Shown: piece after piece, positions 27,601-35,694 of the stretch | Layout: each line of letters begins with the position of its first letter | Numbering within the stretch: position 1 is the stretch's first letter | NCBI GenBank assembly: GCA_022393335.1 | Contig: JAJEKB010020998.1 | Location: 1-64,000, forward strand | Direction: 5' to 3' | Length of the DNA: 64,000 nucleotides | Source: Macrotrachela quadricornifera | Taxonomy: Eukaryota; Rotifera; Eurotatoria; Philodinida; Philodinidae | The notes under the pieces: generated by a model | What the model saw: only the letters and a program-made list of their open reading frames with translations | Database searches by the model: none | What the model was told of the DNA's origin: nothing | Program-made: the position numbers and the translations under genes

Positions 27601-30600
27601 GTTGTACTCAATGCTCAGCGGATGCCAGTTGTAATGCTTTCAGCTGGTTTAGAAATACGCACTTGTGCTATCTAAAATCAACTATTGGTATCGGTGGAAA
27701 TTTACAGATATCAGTTGATGCCGGATATCGTCCAGGTAAGAGAGATAGATTTATAATAAAGGTGTTTATTTTGTTAGTCAATAAGACTAAACATAATCGC
27801 ATGTAGATAAGGCTCTTCACACCAAACTATCAAATCCAAAGTATAGACTGTTCGTTGGCATATTAGAGATTCAGATATTAGGATTATAAATTATTTAACA
27901 GCTCCAGACCGATTTTAATCTCTTTTAAGTATTGACCAGTCTTATATGCAGCGATTTGATATTGCAAAATTTAAAAGCTTATGTGTGGACATCTGCTATT
28001 CTAGATGGGTAACCAGTTAGACCGTATATAAGAAAAACACACCACAAAAATAAACGAAAAAATAAATTTTATTTTCACATGATTCAGCTACTTTTGTGAA
28101 TTTCCAAAAGATCATCAATAAATTGTCAACGATTTTACTGATGAAAAGAGGGAACTTTATTATATTCAGTTTAATTACATACGCGTCTCCAGTAATTGAA
28201 AATTCAAAGGAACTGTTCTAATCGATTGTCATTTATTTTGATTTTGAATATTTGATAAGTTGAAACTGCGGGCAATAGGGCTCATAGGACCGGTGATGGG
28301 ACTGAGCCCCAGTTGGCGTCAGGATGGTTACACCACTACTAACAACGGTTACCTTTTCATAATCAGATAGAACACGATAAAAAAATGAGTAACGGTGCGT
28401 AAATCTAAGCGGATTTCACAGATATAGAATGGTTCAATACTTCTGAGGTCGTGAAAACGACGTTTTAACAAAATTTTAATCCGTATTCACGCGTTTGTTT
28501 ATCTATCATGTTTTTCTGGGCGGTAGGAAAGAAAAACGATGGGTTGAGACAAACTTACTTTCTGTTTTATAAAATCTTTCCTGAATTTCAGACATACCAA
28601 AAGGTACAAAGCAGCATATGATTTGAGGAACAGTTCTTGCTTTTCCGAAAAATTTTTATTTCGACATCTTTCTACTCCCTACAGAGATTTGTCTGTCAGT
28701 CAAATTGCTTTTTATCAGCTCCGAAATTTTTTTATATGAAAATTATTAGATGGGCATATGTACATTTTTACTAGTTAAAAATTTTTTGTATAGAAAAGAT
28801 GAATGTCTCCATATTACGACATGATTGTACACTTCCAATCAAAGATTATACCTTTTTTCGATAACTATTTGTGATTTTGCTTACCAAGTTAAAACTTTTA
28901 AAGTGAAATAACACGCATAAATTATAAAAAGTTTATACCAAACAATTTCTGGCAGTTTTTCGGCAGATCATCTATGTATTGATGCTTGATATCGGATATA
29001 TTCATATGCAAATAATGTAATATTATATCCGAGACTGATGAAATTAGTCTGTTTTCGATAGGATGAAAACAACGACGAGACTTATTAAACTTACAGAAAC
29101 CAAAAACGTATCACACACTATTCTCATGTGATTTAAACCGCTCCAAAACTGTCGGTTGACCGCGATTCCTTTTCTATATATCTTTTCATTTCTAACTGAA
29201 TAAATATTTTTTATCCTTGAAACTTGTCAGATTTTAGTCGAAATCACGTCTTCTTACATTTGTAAGCGTGTTGAAGTCGCTGGTACTAGCCACATCGATC
29301 AACTTTGCTTAGTTTTTGAGTTTGAATCGAATTAAAGATGGTACTGTAAAAAATAGTCATTAGTTCTGATCTAACCTATAACGATCAATTTTAAAGATTT
29401 TTGTAAAACATGTTGTAACATGTTATAAACCAATTTTTTGATAAAAACGAACATCCTGACGAAATTTTCTAATGAATTGATAGAAAAATCAATAAAAGAG
29501 AGGTGTAAAATGGAAAACCGATTCTAATCAGCGGTTGTTGAAGAAACCGACAGTTTTAATAAAAAATCGACGTCATAGGTTTAAATAAATCTTAAAAATA
29601 AATTTATTTAAAGATCTATTGAGACTATTATATGCTGATAGATGCTGTATAGACTTTTAAATCGTTATGCCTTCATGAAAATACAAATTTTTTTTATATG
29701 ATTTGTTGAGTTGCAAGTCACTCTATAAATCGGTAAATATGACATTTTGATTCAATTGAGATTATCTTATTCAATTGGATGCTTTACTTCTCAAGTTTTA
29801 TTTTGTGAGATTCCTTTGGGGGTTTGTATCAGTATCCTCAGTCCTCTTTTATAATGTAAGCTAAATTAGTAACGAACTAAGAGTTCATTATAAAACAACC
29901 TTCTAGATTTGATTACGATGATATCTGTGTGATCATTCGTAAGATTTGATAACCGAATATGCTTTATTTGGCAAGCGATAAAACGAATAACGAATAAGAT
30001 AATAAATAAGAAATATAATAATAATTTTACCAAAATAGGTTAGTAAAAATGAATAAAATCAAAAATAATAACGAAAGATGAAAGAGAAACGTAAAAAAAA
30101 CAAGAAGAAAATTATTATCGTGTATTGAATAGTTAGCTTTATAGTACATTGTTTATTGACGCTAAGATGTTTCTATATGAATTCTCAAGACTGTTTATTT
30201 ATATTTTTCTCTCATTACAGGTGGTTCAATAGCCATGATATCACGATACTCATCAGCTTTGACTAACTCTAGTCAAAATTTTTGTCGTAGAAGCAGTTGT
30301 TCAAATAGTTCCATGTACTATTATGAAGCTATTCAATTCAACGTGCCCATGAAAGGATATTATATTATTAAATGCAATAGTAGCATGAATACATATGGAT
30401 ATATATACAATAACAGTTTCAATTCTTCTGTTCCATCTCAAAATTTAATATCATTTGATGATGACGCTGGTGACAATTATCAATTTATGCTTATTGTGCT
30501 TATGAATACTTTAACGAAGTATATTTTGGTTGTTACAACACACTCTGTAGAGATAACAGAATCATTCATAGTTACTGTGAGTGGATCGGGATCTGTTAGT

Positions 30601-30615
30601 TTCAATGTTGAATAA
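399..30615 (+). CDS. Giant modular transmembrane protein gene (three TM segments, five ~133-aa modules, four PAN/Apple domains), 5' end outside window
   Basis: Twelve exons can be joined with GT-AG introns: 399-695, 2929-3974, 4028-4140, 12494-12892, 15009-15407, 15911-16309, 21494-21895, 22296-22520, 24939-25163, 26518-26742, 27511-27735 and 30221-30615. The total is 4350 nt, divisible by three, with one stop at the end (1449 codons). Approximate residue layout: TM1 26-48, Cys-containing ectodomain to ~365, TM2 ~371-388, short basic loop, TM3 ~455-480, modules ~486-1018, four PAN domains ~1019-1318, final module 1319-1449. Exons 4-11 are all symmetric phase 1-1, and exon 12 is joined in phase 1. 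The first half resembles a large uncharacterised membrane-protein family I associate with bdelloid rotifers; the second half looks like an adhesive or ligand-binding ectodomain. No ligand can be named. The true start exon is missing: an in-frame TAG lies at 396-398 and no ATG follows it in exon 1. The exon joins are inferred from splice sites and frame, not from transcripts. Confidence 0.78.
696..2928 (+). other. Intron 1 with 134-bp tandem repeats
   Basis: This phase-0 intron (GTAATA...AACTGTAG) separates exon 1 from the main ectodomain exon. Apart from the tandem array at 1461-2022 it holds AT-rich sequence in which I see no gene. The short open frames across 1930-2312 are by-products of the repeat array and its flank. 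Confidence 0.65.
1461..2022. repeat. Tandem array of a 134-bp unit (4 copies plus a partial)
   Basis: Units begin with GAAATTTCAG at 1461, 1595, 1729, 1863 and 1997, exactly 134 bp apart each time. Each unit carries an internal inverted motif (AATTACCTAG... and ...TAATTACTAGG) and the conserved stretch GAGGATCCCTAC. Copies differ by a few substitutions. No protein is encoded. Confidence 0.9.
2929..3974 (+). CDS. Exon 2: main Cys-containing ectodomain plus TM2
   Basis: This open exon follows an AACTGTAG acceptor. It encodes a roughly 260-residue domain with paired cysteines (SGLCKLSY, ECSCGLYSNC, IGCTPSE, ECFYDSLC, KQCSPLVCSY). A hydrophobic stretch comes next (VYTITFLLGLQGGLTIVL), then a basic tail with RRKNR and a low-complexity N/I-rich tail. 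Several N-x-S/T sites suggest a glycosylated outer domain. The frame runs on to a stop near 4000, but a GTATGT donor at 3975 followed by an AG at 4026-4027 restores a TM-coding exon in frame, so splicing is the better model. The domain arrangement matches what I recall of bdelloid-specific membrane proteins; the function is unknown. Confidence 0.78.
4028..4140 (+). CDS. Exon 3: third transmembrane segment
   Basis: A 53-nt intron (3975-4027) precedes this exon. Continuing the frame gives TNILFRVRCS and then a strong hydrophobic helix (FTILVICLLLIFGIMILIIF), ending IGYIRQ with one base of the next codon before GTAAGA. The exon therefore starts the run of phase-1 junctions that links all later modules. 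Joined to exon 4 it reads IRQ-GNISLVQS. Confidence 0.72.
4456..5896. mobile_element. Non-autonomous hAT-like transposon with perfect 8-bp target duplication
   Basis: The ends are inverted repeats, CAGAGACCGTCACAG on the left and its complement on the right. They are flanked by the perfect 8-bp direct repeat ATGTGTAC at 4448-4455 and 5897-5904. A CAGRG terminus and an 8-bp duplication are hallmarks of the hAT superfamily. The 1.44-kb interior has no transposase-like frame. Short GC-rich GCCCTG/CAGGGC runs lie just inside both ends as subterminal repeats. Confidence 0.85.
6294..6421. repeat. Short tandem repeat, about 35-bp unit, nearly four copies
   Basis: The unit reads like CACTTGAGGACCTATGAGTA followed by CCCCTATAGTCTAG. 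It recurs with 10-25 percent divergence at about 6294, 6328, 6363 and 6396. No coding potential is visible. Confidence 0.7.
7119..8888. mobile_element. Mariner-like foldback element nested in the 7046-9677 element
   Basis: The left terminus CAGGGTGGGTCATAAATAAC is inverted at the right as ...GCCCACCCTG, with TA at 7117-7118 and 8889-8890. Arms of about 200 bp (7119-7328 and about 8680-8888) are long inverted repeats. A second internal hairpin pairs about 8415-8530 with about 8555-8672, so the element is a compound of at least two related palindromic units. Short open frames across 8073-8706 belong to these repeats and are not genes. Confidence 0.75.
7333..8410. mobile_element. TTAA-flanked MITE (piggyBac- or Kolobok-type), innermost of the nest
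   Basis: The termini GGGCCCCCCCTCAGAAAA and its inverse TTTTCTGAGGGGGGGGCCC are directly flanked by TTAA at 7329-7332 and 8411-8414. TTAA duplication is typical of the piggyBac and Kolobok superfamilies. The interior contains GAGCTGAAATTTT near the left end and an inverted AAATTTCAGCTC copy, as in the element at 59333. No transposase frame is present. Confidence 0.75.
10056..10274 (-). other. Small open frame with one hydrophobic segment, coding status unclear
   Basis: This 72-codon minus-strand frame lies inside an intron of the large plus-strand gene. It opens with a hydrophobic segment of about 22 residues (VVEIAIVVFVIIFMSILMFV) followed by a basic, lysine- and arginine-rich tail. The pattern could be a tail-anchored or single-pass peptide, but AT-rich sequence readily produces such stretches. 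I do not recognise it and would not call it a gene without expression data. Confidence 0.15.
10695..12447. mobile_element. Unclassified insertion in the intron before module 1
   Basis: The flank upstream of module 3 (about 15840-15910) reads AAACAATACATTTTATTT then AGAATAAGATAAT. The equivalent flank here is split: AAACAATTA at about 10685 and TTTTATTGAAATAAAATAAG at about 12448. The 1.75 kb between is therefore an insertion. Its ends carry opposed copies of a CTCGACTGAA motif (about 10697 and 12404). A GC-richer hairpin built around GGCGACTAG and CTAGTCGC lies at 12033-12090. No transposase or helicase frame is visible. Confidence 0.5.
12494..12892 (+). CDS. Exon 4: ectodomain module 1
   Basis: This symmetric phase 1-1 exon of 399 nt follows TTAATTAG and ends before GTAAGA. 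It encodes one copy of the recurring ~133-residue module. Recognisable positions are the S-x-x-Y-C start (TTSSPTYC), AAIQINVSKSGYY, SNIDIYGFIYKNSFNP, and the closing VLVVTTYLEE...FSIIATGP. Alternating hydrophobic strands and the D-Y-G-x-I-Y turn suggest a beta-sandwich of the PPC/DVUA0089 sort; that fold assignment is inference. This copy lacks the usual YYYE, reading FKYAAIQ. Confidence 0.8.
14098..14676. mobile_element. Pogo/Tc1-type MITE with TA target
   Basis: The left end CAGTACAACCTCTCTAATG and the right end (complement CAGTAAAACCTCTATTAGTG) are imperfect inverted repeats. They are flanked by TA at 14096-14097 and 14677-14678. Inner copies of GTGTTCA...AGAGAGG lie near both ends. A CAGTNNAACCTC terminus recalls pogo/Tigger elements. 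The element is 579 bp long, has no frame, and contains a TA microsatellite. Confidence 0.75.
14286..14312. repeat. (AT)n microsatellite
   Basis: About 13 AT dinucleotides lie inside the MITE at 14098-14676. Confidence 0.9.
15009..15407 (+). CDS. Exon 5: ectodomain module 2
   Basis: This 399-nt phase 1-1 exon sits between CGGATTAG and GTAAGATT. It encodes SQYSSLLTTSSSKYC, a second Cys (NVCSTPN), the signature YYYEAIQFNVSITGVY, then YRFIYWGTFDPVF and YTLVITTVSE...GSFSIYVDGP. Two cysteines about ten residues apart near the start probably form a disulfide. It has the same length and phases as the exons at 12494 and 15911. Confidence 0.85.
15911..16309 (+). CDS. Exon 6: ectodomain module 3
   Basis: This 399-nt phase 1-1 exon lies between TTTAATTAG and GTAAGAATT, after a short 503-nt intron. 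It reads through the module signature (YYYEVIQINVSKTGYY, RTYGFLYNNSFDPLS, RYVLVITAHY, GPFIIIAVGL). The N-terminal cysteines seen in module 2 are replaced (YDPWSDYSQ), so the disulfide is not universal. The sequence is close to module 1 and shares intron flanks with it. Confidence 0.82.
17344..17629. mobile_element. hAT-type MITE, 286 bp
   Basis: The left end CAGTGGCAGAGCCAGGACTT with a following poly-G run is inverted at the right as ...TCTCTGCCACTG. Flanks are CGATGATG (17336-17343) and AGATGATG (17630-17637), an 8-bp duplication with one mismatch. The CAGTGGC terminus and 8-bp duplication fit hAT. Confidence 0.8.
19076..20375 (-). mobile_element. Mariner element, about 1.3 kb, full length but with one nonsense codon
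   Basis: The ends are imperfect inverted repeats: GGGTGATCCAAAAGTTC on the left, and GGTCTGACCAAAAGTTC as the complement of the right end. Flanking TA lies at 19074-19075 and 20376-20377. The length of 1300 bp is canonical for mariner. It carries a minus-strand transposase across 19139-20191. Confidence 0.88.
19139..20191 (-). pseudogene. Mariner transposase, D,D34D type, interrupted by one in-frame stop
   Basis: This would be a cut-and-paste transposase acting on TA sites. The N-terminal helix-turn-helix region (TIHEELTTALG, YRTVARWTNRFREG) is followed by the linker-like DDPRTGRP. Catalytic residues are visible: D157 in TGDETW, D252 in HHDNARVH, and the third D in APSDFW. Thirty-four residues separate the second and third, as required for D34D. 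The frame starts at MANEFDRYY and is continuous to the C-terminal KGEYFEHLMI, except for a TAA at about 19382-19390 (after FL, before EQG). No frameshift is needed. The copy is probably inactive as it stands, although the rest of the catalytic domain is intact, so insertion is likely recent. Confidence 0.9.
21494..21895 (+). CDS. Exon 7: ectodomain module 4
   Basis: This phase 1-1 exon is 402 nt, one codon longer than its sisters. It encodes SQYSSSLTISSPQYCQICDVP, YYYEAIKINVSKSGYY, SNIDTYGSIYKNSFDPLS, and YILVVTTSKS...GSFTIIGIGPG. The paired cysteines near the start are kept. It is followed after only 400 nt by the first PAN exon. Confidence 0.85.
22296..22520 (+). CDS. Exon 8: PAN/Apple domain 1
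   Basis: This 225-nt phase 1-1 exon encodes a complete small PAN/Apple-type domain of 75 residues. It shows the Cys pattern C...CC..C....C...C in SDCSNF, AIDCCYQCSIDARCNAF and MGLCYLKS. PAN domains bind proteins or carbohydrates in extracellular proteins. This is the most divergent of the four copies (QNWNYYGNNLG; STTDDVGYRSG). Confidence 0.85.
22521..24938 (+). other. Intron between PAN 1 and PAN 2
   Basis: The intron holds a foldback MITE (23745-24377). Sequence at about 23190-23290 is related to about 25690-25800 in the next intron, evidence that exon and intron were duplicated together. No gene is supported; the frame at 23466-23666 is unremarkable. Confidence 0.55.
23745..24377. mobile_element. 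Foldback MITE with ~270-bp arms
   Basis: The left arm begins CTAATGAGGGAAGGGTCCTA, and the right arm ends with the near-exact inverse ...GGACCCTTCCCTCGTCAG. The arms stay paired through to about 24000 and 24125, leaving a loop of about 120 bp. No open frame or clear target duplication is seen. Its superfamily is undetermined. Confidence 0.75.
24939..25163 (+). CDS. Exon 9: PAN/Apple domain 2
   Basis: This 225-nt phase 1-1 exon encodes TCDNFVMKHNYDYPGNDLG, CCHQCSANIRCNAFIW, MSLCYLKTSIGIGG and SVDAGYRTG. The six-Cys spacing matches PAN 1. It is almost identical to PAN 3, so the pair arose recently. Confidence 0.85.
25164..26517 (+). other. Intron between PAN 2 and PAN 3
   Basis: AT-rich; no gene seen. 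Its last ~160 bp (CTGATATAGGTTTTTTGTAA then GCAGAATGAG at about 26390) match the end of the previous intron at about 24770. Confidence 0.55.
26518..26742 (+). CDS. Exon 10: PAN/Apple domain 3
   Basis: This 225-nt phase 1-1 exon encodes TCNNFVIKHNYDYPGNDLG, CCAQCSTDARCNAFIW, MSLCYLKTSIGNGG and SVDAGYRTG. It is the closest relative of PAN 2, with only scattered substitutions, and all six cysteines are kept. Confidence 0.85.
26743..27510 (+). other. Intron between PAN 3 and PAN 4
   Basis: A CT-rich stretch with TCTCTCTCTC lies at about 27118. No gene is seen; the frame 27052-27279 is low-complexity. The end of the intron resembles those before PAN 2 and PAN 3. Confidence 0.5.
27511..27735 (+). 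CDS. Exon 11: PAN/Apple domain 4
   Basis: This 225-nt phase 1-1 exon encodes TCDNFVMKHDWDYPRNNLG, CCTQCSADASCNAFSW, THLCYLKSTIGIGG and SVDAGYRPG. Cysteines and length match the other three. Its core is intermediate between PAN 1 and PAN 2/3. Confidence 0.85.
27736..30220 (+). other. Last intron (2.5 kb)
   Basis: The intron runs from GTAAGAGAG to a CTCATTACAG acceptor. It is AT-rich and no gene or clear transposon end is recognised. Confidence 0.5.
30221..30615 (+). CDS. Exon 12: ectodomain module 5 with stop codon
   Basis: The terminal exon encodes a fifth module copy: SRYSSALTNSSQNFCRRSSC, YYYEAIQFNVPMKGYY, MNTYGYIYNNSFNSS, FDDDAGDNYQF, KYILVVTTHS and VTVSGSGSVSFNVE, then TAA. Its two cysteines are seven residues apart. 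It is the only copy here with the full DDDAG acidic turn, which I regard as ancestral for the module. No GPI or TM signal follows, so the protein ends in the module. An AATAAA overlaps the stop and another lies at 30849-30854. Confidence 0.85.
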
Positions 30616-30848
30616 AAGTAGTTATAATATGATTCGATAAATTGAAGTTTAAATTCGTATTTATCAACTTTTACAATCGAACTAAATTTATCTTTCCTCT
30701 TAATAAATGTAAACGTTTTTTCATGATAACTTTTGCTATGCTTTGTCTAAAAATTATATTTTATTCAATCTTCTCTCATTGCTTTTTCGTGTGCATTGCT
30801 TCATATTATTTTCTGTTGAATATAATATTTTATCTACTTTCAATTTGA

Positions 30849-30854
30849 AATAAA
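30849..30854 (+). terminator. Candidate polyadenylation signal AATAAA of the large gene
   Basis: AATAAA lies 234 nt after the stop codon; a second AATAAA overlaps the stop at about 30611. Either could serve. Confidence 0.35.
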
Positions 30855-31401
30855 TATTCAAGAAGACGAAATTCTTTCGTTTTCATTATTTATTTTGATG
30901 GTCAGTCTGACGAGAGAAATGAAAGTATTGAATAAAAGAATAGAATGTACATAGGAAATCTAAGTATGTCTACTTAACGTTTATTGATTATTATTCTGAA
31001 TAAATAAGTATCGATGTTGAAAGATAATGAAATAAAAATATATGAGGTATCAGAAACTTCTGTAAAACTATTGAATAGAATTCCAGAATGATTATTCACA
31101 TCGGTAGAAATTTCGTAATTCTCGACTTAAACGATGCAAATTGATGATCATATTGCATGAAATTTTCGGTAAGCATTCGTCATCTCAGACTACACAATGT
31201 AAACAACGCTATTTAGAATCATCTACATCAAAAATTGATGTGCAGTATTAACATCATATAACGTCTTATATTATGTTTTGCCATCTACGACTTACTTTTA
31301 TTGCAATAATGCTTTATTTTTACTTTAGAAGAAAGAATAGCAATGCCATCTAGATTTTCCAAAAGTAAAAAATAACAAGAGGGTATATTGATCAGTACTG
31401 T

Positions 31402-31728
31402 TTGTTTTTCACAATATTACCTCACTATGTGATACTACGAAAATACATGCAGGCTTTCTCTTGCATTCATTTATTACAAGTAACGCTTGTCAATGGTGAC
31501 TCGCTTAATCCTGGACTGAATTCATTCTATTTGTTTTGTGAATCATTGTCAGGTAATTTATCAATAAGCGCGTGGTGCTATAGTCACCTCAATCTGAACA
31601 AACCTTTCACATTTTATGATTTCCAAAAGCAAGACTATCAATTTCAAATTCGAAAAATATCAAGCATCCGCACTTTCTTCATCATAGATAACAATTTTGA
31701 CTTTTATGGTCCCTCAATAAAGTGCTGA
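31402..31728 (+). pseudogene. Possible LINE ORF remnant with a 2A-like motif
   Basis: This 108-codon frame contains NGDSLNPGLNS, which resembles the D-x-E-x-NPGP core of 2A-like peptides found near the N-terminus of some APE-type LINE proteins. The final P and the acidic position are changed, so it would not be a working 2A. Downstream residues (LFCESLSGNLSISAWCY) are not recognised. The nucleotide motif around it also occurs at about 4198 and, inverted, at 12404-12447, supporting a dispersed repeat rather than a host gene. Confidence 0.25.
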
Positions 31729-33099
31729 CATTAGTCGCTTGGGCTACAGTTGGCATACTTCTTTCCAAAAATATTCTAGGCTTCGTCGAAAGTTATATTC
31801 AAGAGGAGATCATGTTAACCTTGTAAATGAATGATGGATTGCTTGTCAGAATTTCTACAAGACGTCACTTACGACTAGTGAATACCCTCATCCTATCTTC
31901 TTCTCAAACTACTCTTCTAACTATGTTATGATTAAACGAAATTAGTTCCCTATTTGTAAGAATCAGTAGATTTTTAATAGGATCACTCCTAATCAGGAAT
32001 CATAAAACGCAAACGGAAAGAGAAGCAATAAACTAAAGCAAAGAAAAAAATATACAAGCACAATTTATTGAAGAAATCACGTATGATGATAGAGATTTAG
32101 TTTTACGTTTTGTGTACCAAACCTTTCAAATATCTCCCTTTGTTTCCAAACGAAACACATTGCCAGATTCCGTAAATCATGAAAATCGTTGTAAGTTTTC
32201 CAAAACATCTTTTTTATTTTGAATCTTAGCCGCTCCATTGTTTATGTCTGCTTCATTGAGCAGCTAATAGTTCGATTTCGTTCACAATCCAAGAAAATCA
32301 TACCAGACTGTGTACGAACTGTTATGAGGTTTAGAATAGAATTTCAGACGCAAAGTTCAAAAACTAAGCCTATTTTACGTACTCTTTTTGGTAAAGTACC
32401 TTCTGTCAAATTGAATGGAATACTGCTGTACCCTTACACTATTATTGTTTTTAAAACTATGCTTGCAATTGAATTTATATCAGTTACTGTTCGTCATGCA
32501 TGTTGAATTGACCCGAAAAGTGTAGAAGCATCTCAGTTTATCAATTTTATGCTCATTTGCGAAATATTTCATGAGCAATCTATCATCTACATCTGTTAGT
32601 TAGCTTTCCGCTTATGAACCGACTTAGATACTGTCAAAAAAATAATGATTTGTATATAGATAAGAGATAATCTAAAAGTTGCGAAGCGATATATAGATAA
32701 CTCTTCAGTGTAAATTTAATTTATTTATGGATGATTACCACGATCAAATTTTCTAGATAAGTGCTTCTGTATATGTCTGAATGCACGACAAGTTGCCAAA
32801 GTCTGTTGTAGATTTATTGAATGCATTTACAGGACAAGTTAAGCTAACAATTAAATAAGTAATAAAAGGAAAACAAATGCTAATATATCAGAAAAAAACC
32901 AATTACTTAGGATGTTCCAGAAGTAGTGACGAAGGTACTTTTTTTTCTCATAGAAAGCTTAAAGAAGTTTTCCTTTTTTTATGAAAAGATAGAGCGTCTT
33001 TCTCTCTATTTTTCTATGCTATTGGATCATTGTTCAACTAAGATCATAATAAGAAAATTTCTATAAGAACAGTTTTTGTTGAAACTAGCTGGTAGCATT

Positions 33100-33489
33100 T
33101 AGATCATAAGGGATGTGGTAGAAAAAATATTATACTTTTACATTTCATTTTAATGTCACTTAATATGTTATATTAAAAAAAAAGAAAATATATCACAAGA
33201 TGCAGCGTGAAAAGTTCTACAACTTACAATGAACCACGTATTTTGTAGTTGCACTTTTTTTGTTCAAAATAGTCAAAACTCTGAGCTAGCAAATTTCGAC
33301 GTTGCAAAAAAACAAGATTATTTTTTGGTAAAAGAGGACTTCGGTTTTTCTGTCTCATTTTTTCGTAATAGTTCTTTGTAAATTGTAGAGCTTTTCACGC
33401 TGCATTTTCTGATATATTTTGTGTTTTTAATATAACATGTTAAGTGATAATAAAGTGAAATGTAAAAGTATTACACCGATTATGATCTA
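33100..33489. mobile_element. Foldback MITE, about 390 bp
   Basis: TAGATCATAA at the left is inverted as TTATGATCTA at the right. Arms of about 135 bp pair well, including GCAGCGTGAAAAG against CTTTTCACGCTGC. The loop is about 120 bp. No frame is present and the superfamily is unassigned. Confidence 0.75.
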
Positions 33490-35618
33490 ACGATTCTGAA
33501 TCATATAGTGGAGAACAAAGGTTTATAATATATACGAATAGACTACAAATAATCCTAGAGTCAAGATAAACTAGACTTTTTATTATTAATTTTTGATCTT
33601 ACTTTTAACTTATTTATATGATTTTGTACTGAATTTGATTCTCTATCAAATGGTATGTAAATCATCTAGAAAATGATTTGACAATCTTTCCAAAATCAAG
33701 TCATTCTGCTTCCTTACTCTCACTACCATAGGTCATTTAGGGGCCTATCTAGCTGGCGACCAAAGTAAGGCAAAATGTTGATGGATCGAGCTGAAATTTT
33801 TAGGAGTAACTACTAACTATGGGCTTACGATTGCTGAAGTTTTCATGGAAAAATATCCATGGTTCGTATGAGGGCCAAAATCGATCCAAACCGTTTTCCG
33901 TCCTTTACAAAAATATAGAATATTAGGCGTGACAGAACAGTTTTTCTTTTTTATCTTATTATTTGAAGAGAAAAAACAATTGTTAACACATTCGCAACAA
34001 TATGAATACTGCTTTTTCATAATTCATGAAACGATACGTTTCTTTATTTATCACAGTTGCAATACTACATCAATATTTCTCTTTCAGATGTGATCTATGA
34101 AGTTTTCTTTATTAGTAGTAAAAGAACCAGCCCGTTTGGCCAAAATATGATAGAGATATTGAAATTTCTCTTCGCCAAAAGATCCTGTGGGTCATTCTGT
34201 AGTGGAGCCCGCCGGCGGATCTTATCACTTTGAATGTGTTAAACTAAAATAATGAGCATGGGGTTTTGATAAGTAAATAAATGTATGTCACAAATAAAAT
34301 GTTTATTTATTGTTTATAAATAAGTCACATTTTTAACAGATACTCATTTCATTTATTTCAATCAAAATAAATTATATTATTCATTTTTTAATTGAAAAAT
34401 ATATTTATAACTGATAAAAAAAAGAGTATTGATGAAAATATAGATGTCATTTCTCAGTCAACATTGAAGTAAATGTTTCAAGCCTCTGTTTGATGTCAAC
34501 GAAACGAAAAAACATATGACTACCAAGATTGTATTATCGTAACTTATTTTTATTTTTATGATATATTTCTAAATTCAAAATTACTAATAAATATTTTGAA
34601 AGAATATAATTTGTAAAATATAAATGAATAGTAAATTTTGAATAAGACAATGATAATAAACTCAAGTATTTTGATTTTATATTTCTTTGATGTTTTTAAT
34701 CAATTATTTGTCTACTTAGGCAGGACTTTATGGTATAACAATCATTATTCAAACTTATTTCATATTATTTTTATTTTTCTGGAAGATATCTGAGAAATGA
34801 TGTATAAAATAAATGAAAGAAAAGGTTATTTTTGTGGTAAAAATATAAAATTATCATCTGAAATAAGCAGAAAAATAAAAATTTTATGAATTTTTCCACG
34901 ACGAATTAATTCATTTATGGTCATAAAATGGTATAATCTATATTTTGTCATCCTCTCGAACAAATTCTATATTTTTCAACAATACAAAACAGCATCTATG
35001 TGATCTATAATTTAGTTTATTGATTTATTTCAAATTGAATATTGAAACTAATATGAATAGATCAATCCGACATTTTTTTTCAGTATTAACACAGAAAAAT
35101 CTATTTTTTACGAGTTGTCTATTACAAATTAATTTCAAAAAAAAAAACAAATAATAAATCTTTTCTAATTGCAATAAGAGTACCACATAATTATAAAAAC
35201 AACACAATGGGATATAATCTTAAAACTGTAAAACGTAATTTCCGATAGATAAAAATCCTTTTATTTTTTTGAACAACACATAAATGATTTTATTCTGTTT
35301 GTCTTTCATTGGCTGTGCCTTAATTTTTTTTTCGTATTCAGTAATATACTTTCGAATCCATAAAAGTAAATTTTTGATTCTTATTTACATAACAAATTCC
35401 AATGACAGGAGAAGTGCTATTGAATAAATGCATGACTTTTTTTTCTTAAATTTCATTCATTTTACTGACAAAAAAGACGGAATTTTAATGTATTTTTTTT
35501 CGTTCTTTCGTTTTTCTTGTCACAACAGAAACAACTAAATAGGGTAGAGACTCGAAAGTAGAAAGAGAAAAAGACGATCGACGACTAATAAAAAACTTTA
35601 GAAAAACATACAACACCA

Positions 35619-35624
35619 TATAAA
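35619..35624 (+). promoter_or_regulatory. TATA box of the ART-TPR gene
   Basis: TATAAA within CCATATAAATTC lies 71 nt upstream of the ATG at 35695. A start of transcription near 35650 would give a short leader with no upstream ATG that I noticed in it. Confidence 0.5.
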
Positions 35625-35694
35625 TTCAAGCAGTTTTTTTTTCACTATTATAGTATTATTATTATTCATCACATTCTTCTGAACTATATACATT

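Larger units (their letters stand above)
30855..35618. other. Gene-poor intergenic stretch
   Basis: Between the large gene and the ART-TPR gene I see one foldback element (33100-33489), a weak LINE-like peptide (31402-31728), and a GAGCTGAAATTTTTA motif at about 33789 that also occurs in the two TTAA-flanked elements. The rest is very AT-rich with no supported gene. Confidence 0.5.

Noticed and set aside
30642..30848. Hydrophobic 68-codon frame after the large gene as a membrane peptide
   Set aside because: It is T-rich 3' untranslated sequence, which gives Phe/Leu/Ile-rich frames by composition.
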